Assembly (NCBI GenBank): GCA_019310385.1
Contig: JAFDEK010000014.1
Coordinates: 1-64,000, forward strand
Reading direction: 5' to 3'
Source of the DNA: Deltaproteobacteria bacterium
GTDB taxonomy: Bacteria > Myxococcota_A > UBA9160 > UBA4427
Length of the DNA: 64,000 bases
Shown here: positions 1 to 9,329 of the stretch, one piece after another
How positions within the stretch are numbered: position 1 is the first letter of the stretch
Layout of the letters: each line of letters opens with the position of its first letter
Translations under genes and position numbers: made by a program
The notes under the pieces: generated by a model
Told to the model about the DNA's origin: nothing
Databases searched by the model: none
The model's input: only the letters and a program-made list of their open reading frames with translations

Positions 1-195
1 CCAGAATAATCCCAATCCGTGTCGGATGTACAGAATTCTTTGTCCTTTTCCTCATGGGAAACGGCCGTCTCGAATCTGTGTGGCCCTTTGCCTGCGCCAT
101 CCTTTCACCACGCGGTCCCAGATGTGCGCCTTGGGGGGCACTGCCGTAGAGTGGAGCCTGCGCCGGGTAATCTGCCCGGCAGAAGATTTCCAGCC

Positions 196-873
196 ATGCC
201 TGCCGACCCCAGACTCGCCGCCACCCTGGTCCTCCTGCGCGATGCCGATCCGGGGCCAGAGGTGCTCCTCGTCCGCCGCAGCCCGGCTCTCGCCTACCAC
301 GGTGGGGACTGGGTCTTTCCTGGCGGGCACGTCGATCCGGAAGACCGGGAGACCGCGGCCGACGGCCGCGAAGCGCTCGAGATCGCGCGGGTAGCAGCCG
401 TGCGTGAGGCCCGAGAGGAGGCGGGGGTGCGGGTGGGTCGCGCGTCGACCCTGTGCTTCGCCGAGTGGACTACGCCCGAGGTGAGTCCCACGCGCTTTCG
501 CACCTGGTACTTCGCGGCCCGCTGGGCTGGGGACCCGGTGGTGGTGGACGAGACGGAGACCGTCGATCACCGCTGGCTGCGACCCGCCCAGGCCCTGGAC
601 GCCCAGGCGACCGGCGAGCTTTCGATCCCCCCGCCCACTTATGTGACCCTGAGCCAGCTCGCTGCCTGCGGGTCGGTCGCCGAGGCACTGGCTCAGCTGG
701 GCGTGGCTGCGCCGGCCGTCAACCGGCCGCGCATCATCGATGTGCCGGGTGGCCATTGCTCCGTCTGCGAGGAGGATTCCGCCTACGCGGGGGGCGACTT
801 CGATCGGCCGGGACCCCGGCGCCGCCTCTGGATGCTCGATTCCGGCTGGCACTGTGAGTGGCGCGAGGGCTGA
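196..873 (+). CDS. NUDIX hydrolase family protein
   Basis: Translation from internal ATG: MPADPRLAATLVLLRD...GGDWVFPGGHVDPED...AAVREAREEAGV, a Nudix-box-like GxxxxxEx7REAxEEAG arrangement. Confidence 0.85.
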   Translation: MPADPRLAATLVLLRDADPGPEVLLVRRSPALAYHGGDWVFPGGHVDPEDRETAADGREALEIARVAAVREAREEAGVRVGRASTLCFAEWTTPEVSPTRFRTWYFAARWAGDPVVVDETETVDHRWLRPAQALDAQATGELSIPPPTYVTLSQLAACGSVAEALAQLGVAAPAVNRPRIIDVPGGHCSVCEEDSAYAGGDFDRPGPRRRLWMLDSGWHCEWREG

Positions 874-885
874 GCCCCCAGCCCG

Positions 886-1731
886 TCACTCCAAGCCCTC
901 GAAGAGCTCCAGCACACCCTCGCCGTAGGCGCGCCGAGCCACGCGACCGCCGCGGGCGCGGCACAGGGCCTCGAGCTCGGGGTTGGCATTGGCGGGGCAG
1001 AAGCCGTGGGGGAGCAGCTCGAAGGCCGAGCGGTCGTTGCTGCCATCGCCCACCACGAGGGCCTGCTCGGGTGCGAGGCCCAGCTGCGCGAGGAGGAGCG
1101 CGATCCCCTCGGCCTTGTCGACGAGGCCGAGAACGTCCAGGTACTCGCTGCTCTCGTGGCACTCGAGCAGCTCGCTGCGCAGCTCGGGGTGTTCGTCGAC
1201 CAGCTTCAGCAGCTCGCGATGGATCTGTGCGGCCTCGAGCTGCTCGGGAACGCAGAAGCAGAGGCTCGCGCGCTTTTCGATGGTTTCGCAGGGCGCTCCC
1301 AGACGCTCGCCCAGCTGGTGCCGCCCCTCCGTGGCGAACCACTCCATCACCCGGGCGATGTGCTCCGTACTCTCGTACTTGCGGGCGATCTCGTGGAGCT
1401 CGAAGTGTTGGGCCAGATCGAGGAGGTCGGGGTAGTGATCCTGCTCGAGGTCGTAGACGACCGAGCCGTGCTCCAGGATCAGGTAGCGGAGCTTGGCGCT
1501 CGAGAGCCCTTCGGCGATGAAGCGCGTGTCGGCGTACTTGCGCCCGGTGTTGAGGACCAGGTGCTCGACCGGCGAGGCGTCGACGGCGCGGCCGATGCGC
1601 GCCAGCATGGCGCCCTGGCGGGCGCTCAGACGGGCGCTCTGCGCTCCGACGCTGAAGCTCTCGCCGTCGGGCGGGTTGAGGCAGCCATCCACGTCGAGGA
1701 AGACCGCCCTGAGGTCGGTGGGCAGGCTCAT
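886..1731 (-). CDS. HAD-superfamily phosphatase
   Basis: N-terminal VFLDVDGCLNPPDG (HAD motif I) and C-terminal ALVVGDGSNDRSAF (motif IV). Confidence 0.8.
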   Translation of the reverse strand: MSLPTDLRAVFLDVDGCLNPPDGESFSVGAQSARLSARQGAMLARIGRAVDASPVEHLVLNTGRKYADTRFIAEGLSSAKLRYLILEHGSVVYDLEQDHYPDLLDLAQHFELHEIARKYESTEHIARVMEWFATEGRHQLGERLGAPCETIEKRASLCFCVPEQLEAAQIHRELLKLVDEHPELRSELLECHESSEYLDVLGLVDKAEGIALLLAQLGLAPEQALVVGDGSNDRSAFELLPHGFCPANANPELEALCRARGGRVARRAYGEGVLELFEGLE

Positions 1732-1793
1732 GGGGTGGGGAGCGTGCGGGTGAGTCCCCGATCGTGCAAGCGCGAGCCGGGGCGCATGGGCTC

Positions 1794-2561
1794 TCAGCCG
1801 CGTGGCCATTGCTCGCGGAGCACGAGCTCGCGGTCCGGACCCTCTCCGCGTCGCAAGGCCACGGCGAGCCGATGGTCATCGGAGATGGGCTGCAGTGCGA
1901 CCTGCCAGTGCTCGGGCCGATCGTCGATGTCCTCGCCGAAGGAGATCGACGGAGCCTCGGCACTGCTCTCGAAGTCGAAGCGGACCGCTCGCACGGGAAG
2001 CTGGAAGCCGAGTCCCCGGGCCTTTGCGTAGGCCTCCTTGAGGGTCCAGTACTCGGTGAAGCGGATGTCGCGGGCCGGCCCCTCACGAGCGAAGAGTGCG
2101 CGCCGCTCTCCCTCGGAGAGGACGCGCTTGGCGACGCCCGCGAGATCCTTCACGCGGCCGACGCACTCCACGTCGATGCCGCAGTCGATCTGTGTGCAGA
2201 TCACGCAGGCCACGAGCCCGGAGGTGTGGGAGAGGTTGAAGCGCAGGGGCGGCGCCCCCGACGGTCCGGAGACCTCCGGCTTGTCGTGCTCGCCCTTCTC
2301 GAATTCCCACGCGGCGGGTCGTACCTCGGCATAGCGGGAGAGGGCGCTGCGCACGAGAGCGTGGGCGACGAGGAAGTGGTGGCGGTCCGGCTCGCGCACG
2401 AAGCGTCGGGCGCGCTCGTGCTCCTCGGGCGAGAGCAGGGCGTGGTAGCCCTCGAGCAGGGCCGGGTCGAGGTGCTCGTCGGGCCGGGCCAGCCATACGT
2501 GGGCCTCGCCCTCGAGGCGGGCGAACTCCTGGGCGGGGTCGGGTGCTCGGGGGTGGGTCAT
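1794..2561 (-). CDS. 4'-phosphopantetheinyl transferase superfamily protein (Sfp-type)
   Basis: FNLSHTSGLVACVI..CGIDVECVGR and RFTEYWTLKEAYAKARGLGF signature motifs. Confidence 0.9.
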   Translation of the reverse strand: MTHPRAPDPAQEFARLEGEAHVWLARPDEHLDPALLEGYHALLSPEEHERARRFVREPDRHHFLVAHALVRSALSRYAEVRPAAWEFEKGEHDKPEVSGPSGAPPLRFNLSHTSGLVACVICTQIDCGIDVECVGRVKDLAGVAKRVLSEGERRALFAREGPARDIRFTEYWTLKEAYAKARGLGFQLPVRAVRFDFESSAEAPSISFGEDIDDRPEHWQVALQPISDDHRLAVALRRGEGPDRELVLREQWPRG

Positions 2562-2719
2562 GAAGGCCAGTGTTGCCTTGCCCGGGCGGTCCTGCCAGGG
2601 GCCCGGGTCCCCACCCCCGCTGCCCGTCTGCCGAATTTTCTTTGGGAATTCCAGTACTTCCCTCTGCTAAGCTGAGCGCCGCCGCGCGCCGATCAAGGGC
2701 AGCGCAGCGCGGAGCGGAA

Positions 2720-3505
2720 TTGAGAATCGCAATCTTCACCCAGGACGATCGGGTCTACCTGCCGGCCTCCGTGGGAACGGTCGTCGAGGCAATGCCGGAG
2801 CAGATCTCCTGCATCGTGCTCTCGCCCCCCATGTCGACCCATGGCGGCGCGGTGAAGGGGCTGCTGCGCCACCTGCCGGTATTCGGGGTGCAGGGCACGC
2901 TGCGCATGGGGTGGCGCGTCATCTGGGCGCGCATCGGCCCGAAGCTGGGCTTTGGGCCCCCGGGCGGGCGCCAGTACTGGTCCATCGAGGACGTGGGCCG
3001 CCGCTTCGGGATCCCCACCTTCTATGTCGACGAGGTGAATTCTCCGCAGATGCACGAGATCCTGGACGACCATCCCTCGGATCTGCTGGTCTCGGTCTCT
3101 TGTCCCCAGATCATCCGCGCAAAGCTGCTGCGCCGCTTCACCCACGGTGGCATCAACGTCCACTCGGCGCCGCTGCCGCGCTACCGGGGTCTGATGCCGG
3201 CCTTTTGGGTGCTCTACAACGGCGAGAAGGAGACCGCGGTCACGGTCCACGACCTGGCCGAGAAGCTCGACAACGGGGAGATCCTCCACCAGGAGCCCAT
3301 CGCCATCGAGGCGGGCGAGACCTGGAACTCGCTGCTCGGAAAGACCAAGGGAGCGGCGGGTACGGCCCTGGTGAAGGCCATTGGCCAGATCGCGGATGGC
3401 ACGGTGGTGCGCAGGCCCAACCGCGACGAGGACTCGACCTACTTCAGCTTTCCTACCTGGAAGGAGGCCCGCGTGTTTCGCTCTCGCGGGCGGCGGATGT
3501 TCTGA
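2720..3505 (+). CDS. Formyltransferase family protein (methionyl-tRNA/sugar formyltransferase fold), probable TTG start
   Basis: LLVSVSCPQIIRAKLL...GGINVHSAPLPRYRGLMPAFWVLYNGEKETAVTVHDLAEKLDNGEILHQEPI: formyltransferase N-H-D type active-site region. Confidence 0.85.
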   Translation: MRIAIFTQDDRVYLPASVGTVVEAMPEQISCIVLSPPMSTHGGAVKGLLRHLPVFGVQGTLRMGWRVIWARIGPKLGFGPPGGRQYWSIEDVGRRFGIPTFYVDEVNSPQMHEILDDHPSDLLVSVSCPQIIRAKLLRRFTHGGINVHSAPLPRYRGLMPAFWVLYNGEKETAVTVHDLAEKLDNGEILHQEPIAIEAGETWNSLLGKTKGAAGTALVKAIGQIADGTVVRRPNRDEDSTYFSFPTWKEARVFRSRGRRMF

Positions 3506-3509
3506 GGCG

Positions 3510-4358
3510 ATGCCCAACGTCTTCTCCGTCGACGTCGAGGACTGGTTCCATCTACTCGACAGCAGCGAGGCGCCCGAGTACGAGCGCTGGGCGAGTCTGG
3601 AATCCCGGGTGCGCCGCAACACCGAGCTCTTGCTCGCCGAGCTGGCCCGGCGCGAGGTCCGCTGCACCTTCTTCGTGCTCGGCTGGATCGCGGAGCAGCA
3701 CCCGGAACTCATTGCCGAGATCGCGGGCGCCGGTCACGAGATCGCGAGCCACGGCTACGCTCACACTCTCATCTACACCCAGAGCCCCGAGGCCTTCCGC
3801 GACGATCTGCGGCGCGCGAGTGACGCCATCGTGGCGGCTTGCGGCGTGAAGCCCCGGGGTTTTCGCGCGCCCGGCTTCTCCATCAAGCGGCAGAACCTGT
3901 GGGCCTTCGACGTGCTGAAGGAAGAGGGCTTCGTCTACGACTCGTCGTCTTTTCCCGCCCCGCGCTCTCACGGCGGCCTGCCCGGCACCACTCCGCTGCC
4001 CACGGTGCTCGACAACGGACTCGTCGAGTTTCCGATCTCGACCGTCGACCTGCGGCTTGCGCGCTGGAGCTATCTGGGCGGCGGCTACCTGCGGCTGCTC
4101 CCCAAGCGCCTCGTGCTCTCCTGGGCGGCGAGCCAGGAGAAGGCCGGCATCCCGCTCATCCTCTACATCCACCCCCGCGACGTCGACTCCGGGCAGCCGC
4201 GCCTTCGGCTCTTGCCCCACAGCTACTTTCGCACCTATGTCGGGGTCTCGAGCTGTCTCGATAAGGTGTCGGCGCTGCTCGACCGCTTCGAGTGGACCAG
4301 CTTCGAGGAGTACCTGCGCTGCGCTCCGCCCCAGGGCCAGGAGAGGGCCTCGGCATGA
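3510..4358 (+). CDS. Polysaccharide deacetylase (NodB-like; resembles the XrtA/PEP-CTERM-associated deacetylases)
   Basis: MPNVFSVDVEDWFH...VRCTFFVLGWIAEQHPELIAEIAGAGHEIASHGYAH. Confidence 0.88.
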   Translation: MPNVFSVDVEDWFHLLDSSEAPEYERWASLESRVRRNTELLLAELARREVRCTFFVLGWIAEQHPELIAEIAGAGHEIASHGYAHTLIYTQSPEAFRDDLRRASDAIVAACGVKPRGFRAPGFSIKRQNLWAFDVLKEEGFVYDSSSFPAPRSHGGLPGTTPLPTVLDNGLVEFPISTVDLRLARWSYLGGGYLRLLPKRLVLSWAASQEKAGIPLILYIHPRDVDSGQPRLRLLPHSYFRTYVGVSSCLDKVSALLDRFEWTSFEEYLRCAPPQGQERASA

Positions 4359-5590
4359 AGATCCTCTTCCTCACGGACAACTTCCCGCCCGAGTCGAACG
4401 CACCCGCCATTCGTACCTTCGAGCACACCCGGGAATGGGTGAAGGCCGGTCACGAGGTCACGGTGCTGACCTGCGCGCCCAATTTTCCGCGAGGTCGGGT
4501 CTACGAGGGCTATCGCAACCGTCTCTTCCAGCGCGAGGAGATCGAGGGGATCCGCGTCGTTCGCGTGTGGAGCTGGATCGCGGCCAACGAGGGCTCGCTC
4601 AAGCGCATCCTCGACTACATGAGCTTCATGCTGAGCGCCGTCGTCGCGTCGCTCTTCCTGAAGCGGCCCGACGTGGTGATCGGAACCTCACCCCAGTTCT
4701 TCACCGCCGCCGCGGCCTGGATGGTGGGCAAGCTGAAGCGGCGCCCCTGGGTCTTCGAGCTGCGCGACCTCTGGCCCGAGACCATTCTGGCCGTCGGGGC
4801 CATGAAGAAGGGACGCCTGGTCGAGGCCATCGAGCGCTTCGCGGATTTTCTCTATCGCGACGCCGACCTCGTGGTGCCCGTCACCGACTCCTTCGCGCGG
4901 CATCTCGAGCAGGTGGGGGTGGACCCCGAGCGGATCGTCGTCGTCACCAACGGGATCGAGCCCGGTCAGCACGTGCCGGAGCGCGCTCCCGCGGCGGTGC
5001 GGGAGCACTGGGGCATTCCGGCGGACGCCTTCGTCGCGGGCTACATCGGCACGGCGGGCCTGTGTCACGGGCTCAGCGCGGTCCTCGACGCGGCGGTCCT
5101 CCTGCAGGGCGATCGCGGCTTCCACTTCGCCCTCATGGGGGACGGGGCCGACAAGGACGAGCTGAGGGAGATCGCCCGGGAGCGAAAGCTCGAGAACGTG
5201 ACGATCATCGACGGACAGCCGCGGCAGGCAGCCCTCGAGCTGCTCAATGCCGTCGATGTCTCCCTGGTCGTGCTCAAGAACTCGCCGCTCTTCGAGACCG
5301 TGATCCCGTCGAAGATCTTCGAAGCCATGGAGCTGCGCAAGCCGATCCTGATTGGTGTGCGGGGCGAGAGCCGCAAGATCGTGGTGGACGAGGTGGGTTG
5401 TGGGGTTGCTTTCCCGCCGGAGGATGCCGAGGCGATGGCGGCCGCCCTGCAACGGCTCGCCCGGGACGACGAGGAGCGCCAGCGGCTGGCCCAGCGCGGC
5501 GGCGAGGCCCTGGTCGAACGCTTCCGGCGCAGCGCCCTGGCGGCGAAGATGCTCGCCGCCCTCGAGGCTCTGGTCCGCAGCCGGCACTGA
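4355..5590 (+). CDS. Group 1 glycosyltransferase (WcaI/Cps2F-like)
   Basis: MKILFLTDNFPPESNAPAIRTFEHTREWVKAGHEVTVLTCAPNFPRGRVY; overlaps previous stop (ATGA). Confidence 0.88.
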   Translation: MKILFLTDNFPPESNAPAIRTFEHTREWVKAGHEVTVLTCAPNFPRGRVYEGYRNRLFQREEIEGIRVVRVWSWIAANEGSLKRILDYMSFMLSAVVASLFLKRPDVVIGTSPQFFTAAAAWMVGKLKRRPWVFELRDLWPETILAVGAMKKGRLVEAIERFADFLYRDADLVVPVTDSFARHLEQVGVDPERIVVVTNGIEPGQHVPERAPAAVREHWGIPADAFVAGYIGTAGLCHGLSAVLDAAVLLQGDRGFHFALMGDGADKDELREIARERKLENVTIIDGQPRQAALELLNAVDVSLVVLKNSPLFETVIPSKIFEAMELRKPILIGVRGESRKIVVDEVGCGVAFPPEDAEAMAAALQRLARDDEERQRLAQRGGEALVERFRRSALAAKMLAALEALVRSRH

Positions 5591-5602
5591 GCTCCGCCAG
5601 AC

Positions 5603-5662
5603 GCAGCGCCTCCGTTAGTGGCAGCGCCTCTGTTAGTGGCAGCGCCTCTGCTAGTGGCAGCG
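5603..5662. repeat. 18-bp tandem repeat, three copies plus partial (gcagcgcctcYgYtagtg)
   Basis: Direct reading: 5603-5620, 5621-5638, 5639-5656, partial 5657-5662. Confidence 0.95.
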
Positions 5663-6001
5663 ATAGATGCCGTACTCGCGCTTTCCTTCCTCGACCTCGC
5701 CGACCGGCGCCACGGCGTTCCCTTCGAGCCCCACCGCTGAGTTGCGCGCCATGGTCTCGAGCTCGGCGGCCACCTTGTCTTTGCCCCGCGAGACGAAGCC
5801 CACCTTGGCGGGGACCTCGACCAGGGTCTCGCCCAGCCTCCGGCAGCTCGGGCGGTTGGCCTCGTCGGCGGAGATCACGCGGACTTCACTCGCGCCAGGA
5901 GCGGGCTCCACGTGCTTGCAGCCCGAAGCGAGTAGCGCCGCGGCGGCGAGCAGCACGCATCCGGCGAGCGTGGGAATGGAAAGCAGTCTGGAGCCGATCA
6001 T
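5651..6001 (-). CDS. Small lipoprotein, possibly DUF4156-like
   Basis: MIGSRLLSIPTLAGCVLLAAAALLASGC lipobox, then Cys-containing short domain ending GIYRCH. Confidence 0.65.
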   Translation of the reverse strand: MIGSRLLSIPTLAGCVLLAAAALLASGCKHVEPAPGASEVRVISADEANRPSCRRLGETLVEVPAKVGFVSRGKDKVAAELETMARNSAVGLEGNAVAPVGEVEEGKREYGIYRCH

Positions 6002-6042
6002 CGCGATACCCCCCTCGAGTTTCTTGGCGGCGAGCCGCGCCC

Positions 6043-6852
6043 TCAGGCCCGGTACATACCGCCGTTGGCGTGAAAGATCTGTCCCGTCGTGTAGCCGAAG
6101 AGCTTCGGGTCCGCGATGGCGCAGATGGTGTTCGCCATCTCCTCGGGCTCGGCGATGCGGCCCACCAGGGTCGTGCGCGCCATGGCGGCCATGCCCTCGT
6201 CGCCGATCGCGGCCAGCATGGGGGTGCGCACGGGGCCGGGTGCGATGGCGTTCACCCTCACGCCGTAGCCCGCGAACTCCCGGGCCGTCGTGCGGGTGAC
6301 GGCCTCGATGGCCCCCTTGGCGGCGGTGTAGTCGACCTGGCCGATGTTGCCGTCCCGGGCGCTCACCGACGAGAAGTTGACGATGTAGCGGTTCACGCCG
6401 TCGTCGAGCGGCTGGTTGCCGTTGGCCTTGAAGAGCGGGTGCCAGTGCTGGGCCGCGGCCTCGCGGGTGAAGAGGAAGGTCCCGTGCAGGTGCACGGCGA
6501 CGACGGCCTTGAAGTCGTCGTAGGACTTCTTGGCGATGCGGGCATCGCGGGTGATGCCGGCCACGTTGACGACTCCGTTGATGCACCCCGTCGCTTCGAG
6601 GACGGCGGCGACCACGCCCTTCACATCCTCTTCGTCGGTGACGTTTGCGGGGACCACCAGGGGCTCCGTGGCGGCGAAGCCCGCGAGCTCGCTCTGCACC
6701 TCTCGCAGCCGCCCCTCGTCGAGGTCCACGAGGGCCACGCAGGCGCCGTGGGCGGCCAGGGCCGCCGCTACGCGGTTGCCGATGCCCTGGCCGGCTCCGG
6801 TCACGATGTGGGTTTCGCCCGTGAAGGCGCCTTCGCGCAGCACGCGTTCCAT
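6043..6852 (-). CDS. SDR family oxidoreductase (FabG-like)
   Basis: HIVTGAGQGIGNRVA; YTAAKGAIEAVTRTTAREF; ALVDLDEGRL NAD(P)-binding motifs. Confidence 0.9.
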   Translation of the reverse strand: MERVLREGAFTGETHIVTGAGQGIGNRVAAALAAHGACVALVDLDEGRLREVQSELAGFAATEPLVVPANVTDEEDVKGVVAAVLEATGCINGVVNVAGITRDARIAKKSYDDFKAVVAVHLHGTFLFTREAAAQHWHPLFKANGNQPLDDGVNRYIVNFSSVSARDGNIGQVDYTAAKGAIEAVTRTTAREFAGYGVRVNAIAPGPVRTPMLAAIGDEGMAAMARTTLVGRIAEPEEMANTICAIADPKLFGYTTGQIFHANGGMYRA

Positions 6853-7020
6853 GTGGGATCTCTCTTCAGTTGGCTTCAGTCTGCTTCAGCCGGTTGAGGT
6901 CTGTGAAGCTCTGGATTTCGGCTACGGGCTCCGGTGTGGATTCGCACCGGCCGGCCCAGAATATTGCGGTCCCCGGAGCGAATCACAAGCGTCCGCCGGC
7001 GGAGGTGCCTGAAGGCCGAA

Positions 7021-7051
7021 GAGCCCCCGGAGCGGGCAGCTCCGGGGGCTC
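7021..7051 (-). terminator. Strong hairpin downstream of the 7086-9002 gene
   Basis: Perfect 13-bp stem gagcccccggagc / gctccgggggctc, 5-nt loop; weak U-tract. Confidence 0.65.
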
Positions 7052-7085
7052 TCCATTGGATCCAAACGATGCTCGACTTGCGCTC

Positions 7086-9002
7086 TCAGGTCTCCGAGCG
7101 CCTGCGCCGTGCCACCGTGACGCTCCCCGCGGCGAGCAGCAAGAGCGCCAGCGCGACGTGCCCCGGCCCGGCGAGTCCGGGCACCTCGGTGCTCGGGGGA
7201 TCGATGCTGCAGCCCGGGATCCACTCGTTGCCGCAGCCCACCAGGGCGTCGCAGCTGTCGGCCGTGCAGGGATTCGTGTCGTTGCACTGGGCGTCGTTCG
7301 CCAGGCCCACGATGCTGTCGCTGCCCTCGTCGCAGGCGTCGCCGGTCGTACAGGCGACGCCGTCGTCGTCGGCGGGAGGCGTGCCGGTTTGACAGTCGTT
7401 GACCGCATCGCAGGTCTCGTCGCCGTCGCAGAAGAGCCCGTTGTCGCAGAGGCTGTGGTCGGGAGTGCCCACGATGCTGTCGCTGCCCTCGTCGCAGGCG
7501 TCGCCGGTGGTACAGGCGACGCCGTCGTCGGCGACGGGAGGCGTGCCGGTTTGACAGTCGTTGACCGCATCGCAGGTCTCGCTGCCGTCGCAGAAGAGCC
7601 CGTTGTCGCAGCTGGCGTGGACGGGGAAGTGGACGATCTCGTCGCTGACGTCGTTACAGAAGTCGGCCGTGCAGGAGACGCCATCGTCCAGGACGAGGGG
7701 AGGCCCGGGCCGACAATTGAAGACCGGGTCGCAGACTTCGACACCGTCGCAGAAGATCATGTTGTCGCAGGCCGCGTGGCTGGGGAAGTGGACGATCTCG
7801 TCGATGGATTCGTTGCAGAAGTCAGCCGTGCATACGACGCCGTCGTCCATGTCGAGGGGCAGGCCGAGCACGCAGTTGTTCACCGGATCGCAGACTTCGT
7901 CGCCGTTGCAGAAGAGACCGTCGTCGCACTGGTTGTCGTCCGGAGCGAAAACGAAGCTGTCGTTGACTTCGTCGCAAGTGTCGACGGTGCAGGGGACGCC
8001 GTCGTCGGGCACCGGCGGCGTGCCGGGCTGGCAGCCGAGGAGTGCGTCGCAGAGCTCGACGCCGTCGCAGAATTGCCCGTTGCTGCACACGACCGGTGCG
8101 CCCGCGACACAGGCGCCCGCGCCGTCGCAGAGGTCGATGTCGGTACAGAGGTTGTCGTCGCTGCAGCTACTGCCGTTCGCCTCGAAGGTGCAGGTCGCCG
8201 AGCAGCAGTCGCCGTCGGCGGTGTTGCCGTCGTCGCACTCCTCGGGGCCTTCGGGAATGCCGTCACCGCAGATCGACACCAGCTCGACCTGCACGGAGAA
8301 GCCGCTCACCGGGAGATTGCCGTAGTAGAGGTGCCCGTAGGGGCCCGTCGACTTCTTGTCGTCGTGGGGCGCCACCCAGAGGTAGACCCCGCCCGGCGGC
8401 ACCTCGACCTCGACGCTCGTGGTCGAGATGAAGAAATCCTCGGCGATGTCGGTGTTGAAGGAGGCGGCCTCGGACAGCCCCATCAGGCCCGTGTTGTAGT
8501 CGACGCCGGAGTCGATGGCGGAAATGACGCGGGGCGAGCTGTAGGGGCTACCGTCGAGGAACGCGCAGCTGGAGCTGGAGAAGCCGAAGCAGGGGGTGAC
8601 GTAGTCATCCGAGCTGAAGAGGCCGATCATCTTCGAGATGACCGACTGGTTGGCCTCGCCGGAGAAGATGAAGGGAAAGGGGTTGGAGCGTCCGGTCTTG
8701 AAGCTCCCCACCGCGGTGAGGCGAACCGTGTCGCCGGCCACGATACCGAGGCCCGGCAGGTAGATGGGGTCGTCGGTGCCCCAGGTCTCTTGCCAGCGCG
8801 GGCAAAAGAGGGAGCCGGCCGGGCAGGGATCCCAGGCGGCGGTCTCGTCGCTGCCGGCGCCGAGGAAGCTCTGGTCCACCGTCACGTCGAACTCGAAGAC
8901 CTGGGCGCCAGCCGGGGCGGAAAGGGTCAGTAGGGCAAGGAGCAGCACGTACGCAAGGCGAACGCGTCCCAGCGCATCAGGTGCAATGCGCACGAGCTTC
9001 AT
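7086..9002 (-). CDS. Secreted Cys-rich repeat protein (DUF4215-like plus about five 53-54 aa repeats) with C-terminal sorting-like tail
   Basis: Signal peptide; ICGDGIPEGPEECDDGNTADGDCCS; repeats CDNGLFCDGxExCD...DDGVxCTxxxCDE; C-term EVPGLAGPGHVALALLLLAAGSVTVARRRRSET. Confidence 0.85.
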   Translation of the reverse strand: MKLVRIAPDALGRVRLAYVLLLALLTLSAPAGAQVFEFDVTVDQSFLGAGSDETAAWDPCPAGSLFCPRWQETWGTDDPIYLPGLGIVAGDTVRLTAVGSFKTGRSNPFPFIFSGEANQSVISKMIGLFSSDDYVTPCFGFSSSSCAFLDGSPYSSPRVISAIDSGVDYNTGLMGLSEAASFNTDIAEDFFISTTSVEVEVPPGGVYLWVAPHDDKKSTGPYGHLYYGNLPVSGFSVQVELVSICGDGIPEGPEECDDGNTADGDCCSATCTFEANGSSCSDDNLCTDIDLCDGAGACVAGAPVVCSNGQFCDGVELCDALLGCQPGTPPVPDDGVPCTVDTCDEVNDSFVFAPDDNQCDDGLFCNGDEVCDPVNNCVLGLPLDMDDGVVCTADFCNESIDEIVHFPSHAACDNMIFCDGVEVCDPVFNCRPGPPLVLDDGVSCTADFCNDVSDEIVHFPVHASCDNGLFCDGSETCDAVNDCQTGTPPVADDGVACTTGDACDEGSDSIVGTPDHSLCDNGLFCDGDETCDAVNDCQTGTPPADDDGVACTTGDACDEGSDSIVGLANDAQCNDTNPCTADSCDALVGCGNEWIPGCSIDPPSTEVPGLAGPGHVALALLLLAAGSVTVARRRRSET

Positions 9003-9329
9003 CCGTTATCTCCCGGGATCCGCGGACTCGAGGGTCAGAGGGTGGGGGATGGGCACAACGGCCGGCAGTTTACGGGGTGGCGGGCCCCGAGATCAAGCAG
9101 GAAATGTGCAGATCTCCCGCACCCGCACCGGCGCTCCGGACCGGGCAGGAGGCAACTTCGTCGCCCATGGGAAACGCGCGCATCTCATTGGCGAGAAGAG
9201 CCCGGGGCGCGGCAAGGGCGCGGGCGCGCTGGGCAGGGCCGCTCGCGGCCGGGTCGCCGTGGGAGGCCTCGCCCTTCATGGCTGCCGTGCTTGGCTGCTC
9301 TTTACTCAGCGCCCACGCTTGCCGTCCAC

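Noticed and set aside
4057-6897. 946-aa ORF on + strand
   Set aside because: Out of frame with the strongly supported glycosyltransferase and antisense to lipoprotein/SDR genes; Arg/Ala/Pro-rich translation typical of GC-rich spurious frames
6870-8933. 687-aa ORF on + strand with regular AGLTVVDRIAGLVAVAEEPVV repeats
   Set aside because: Antisense of the Cys-rich repeat protein; its repeats mirror that gene's 162-bp units
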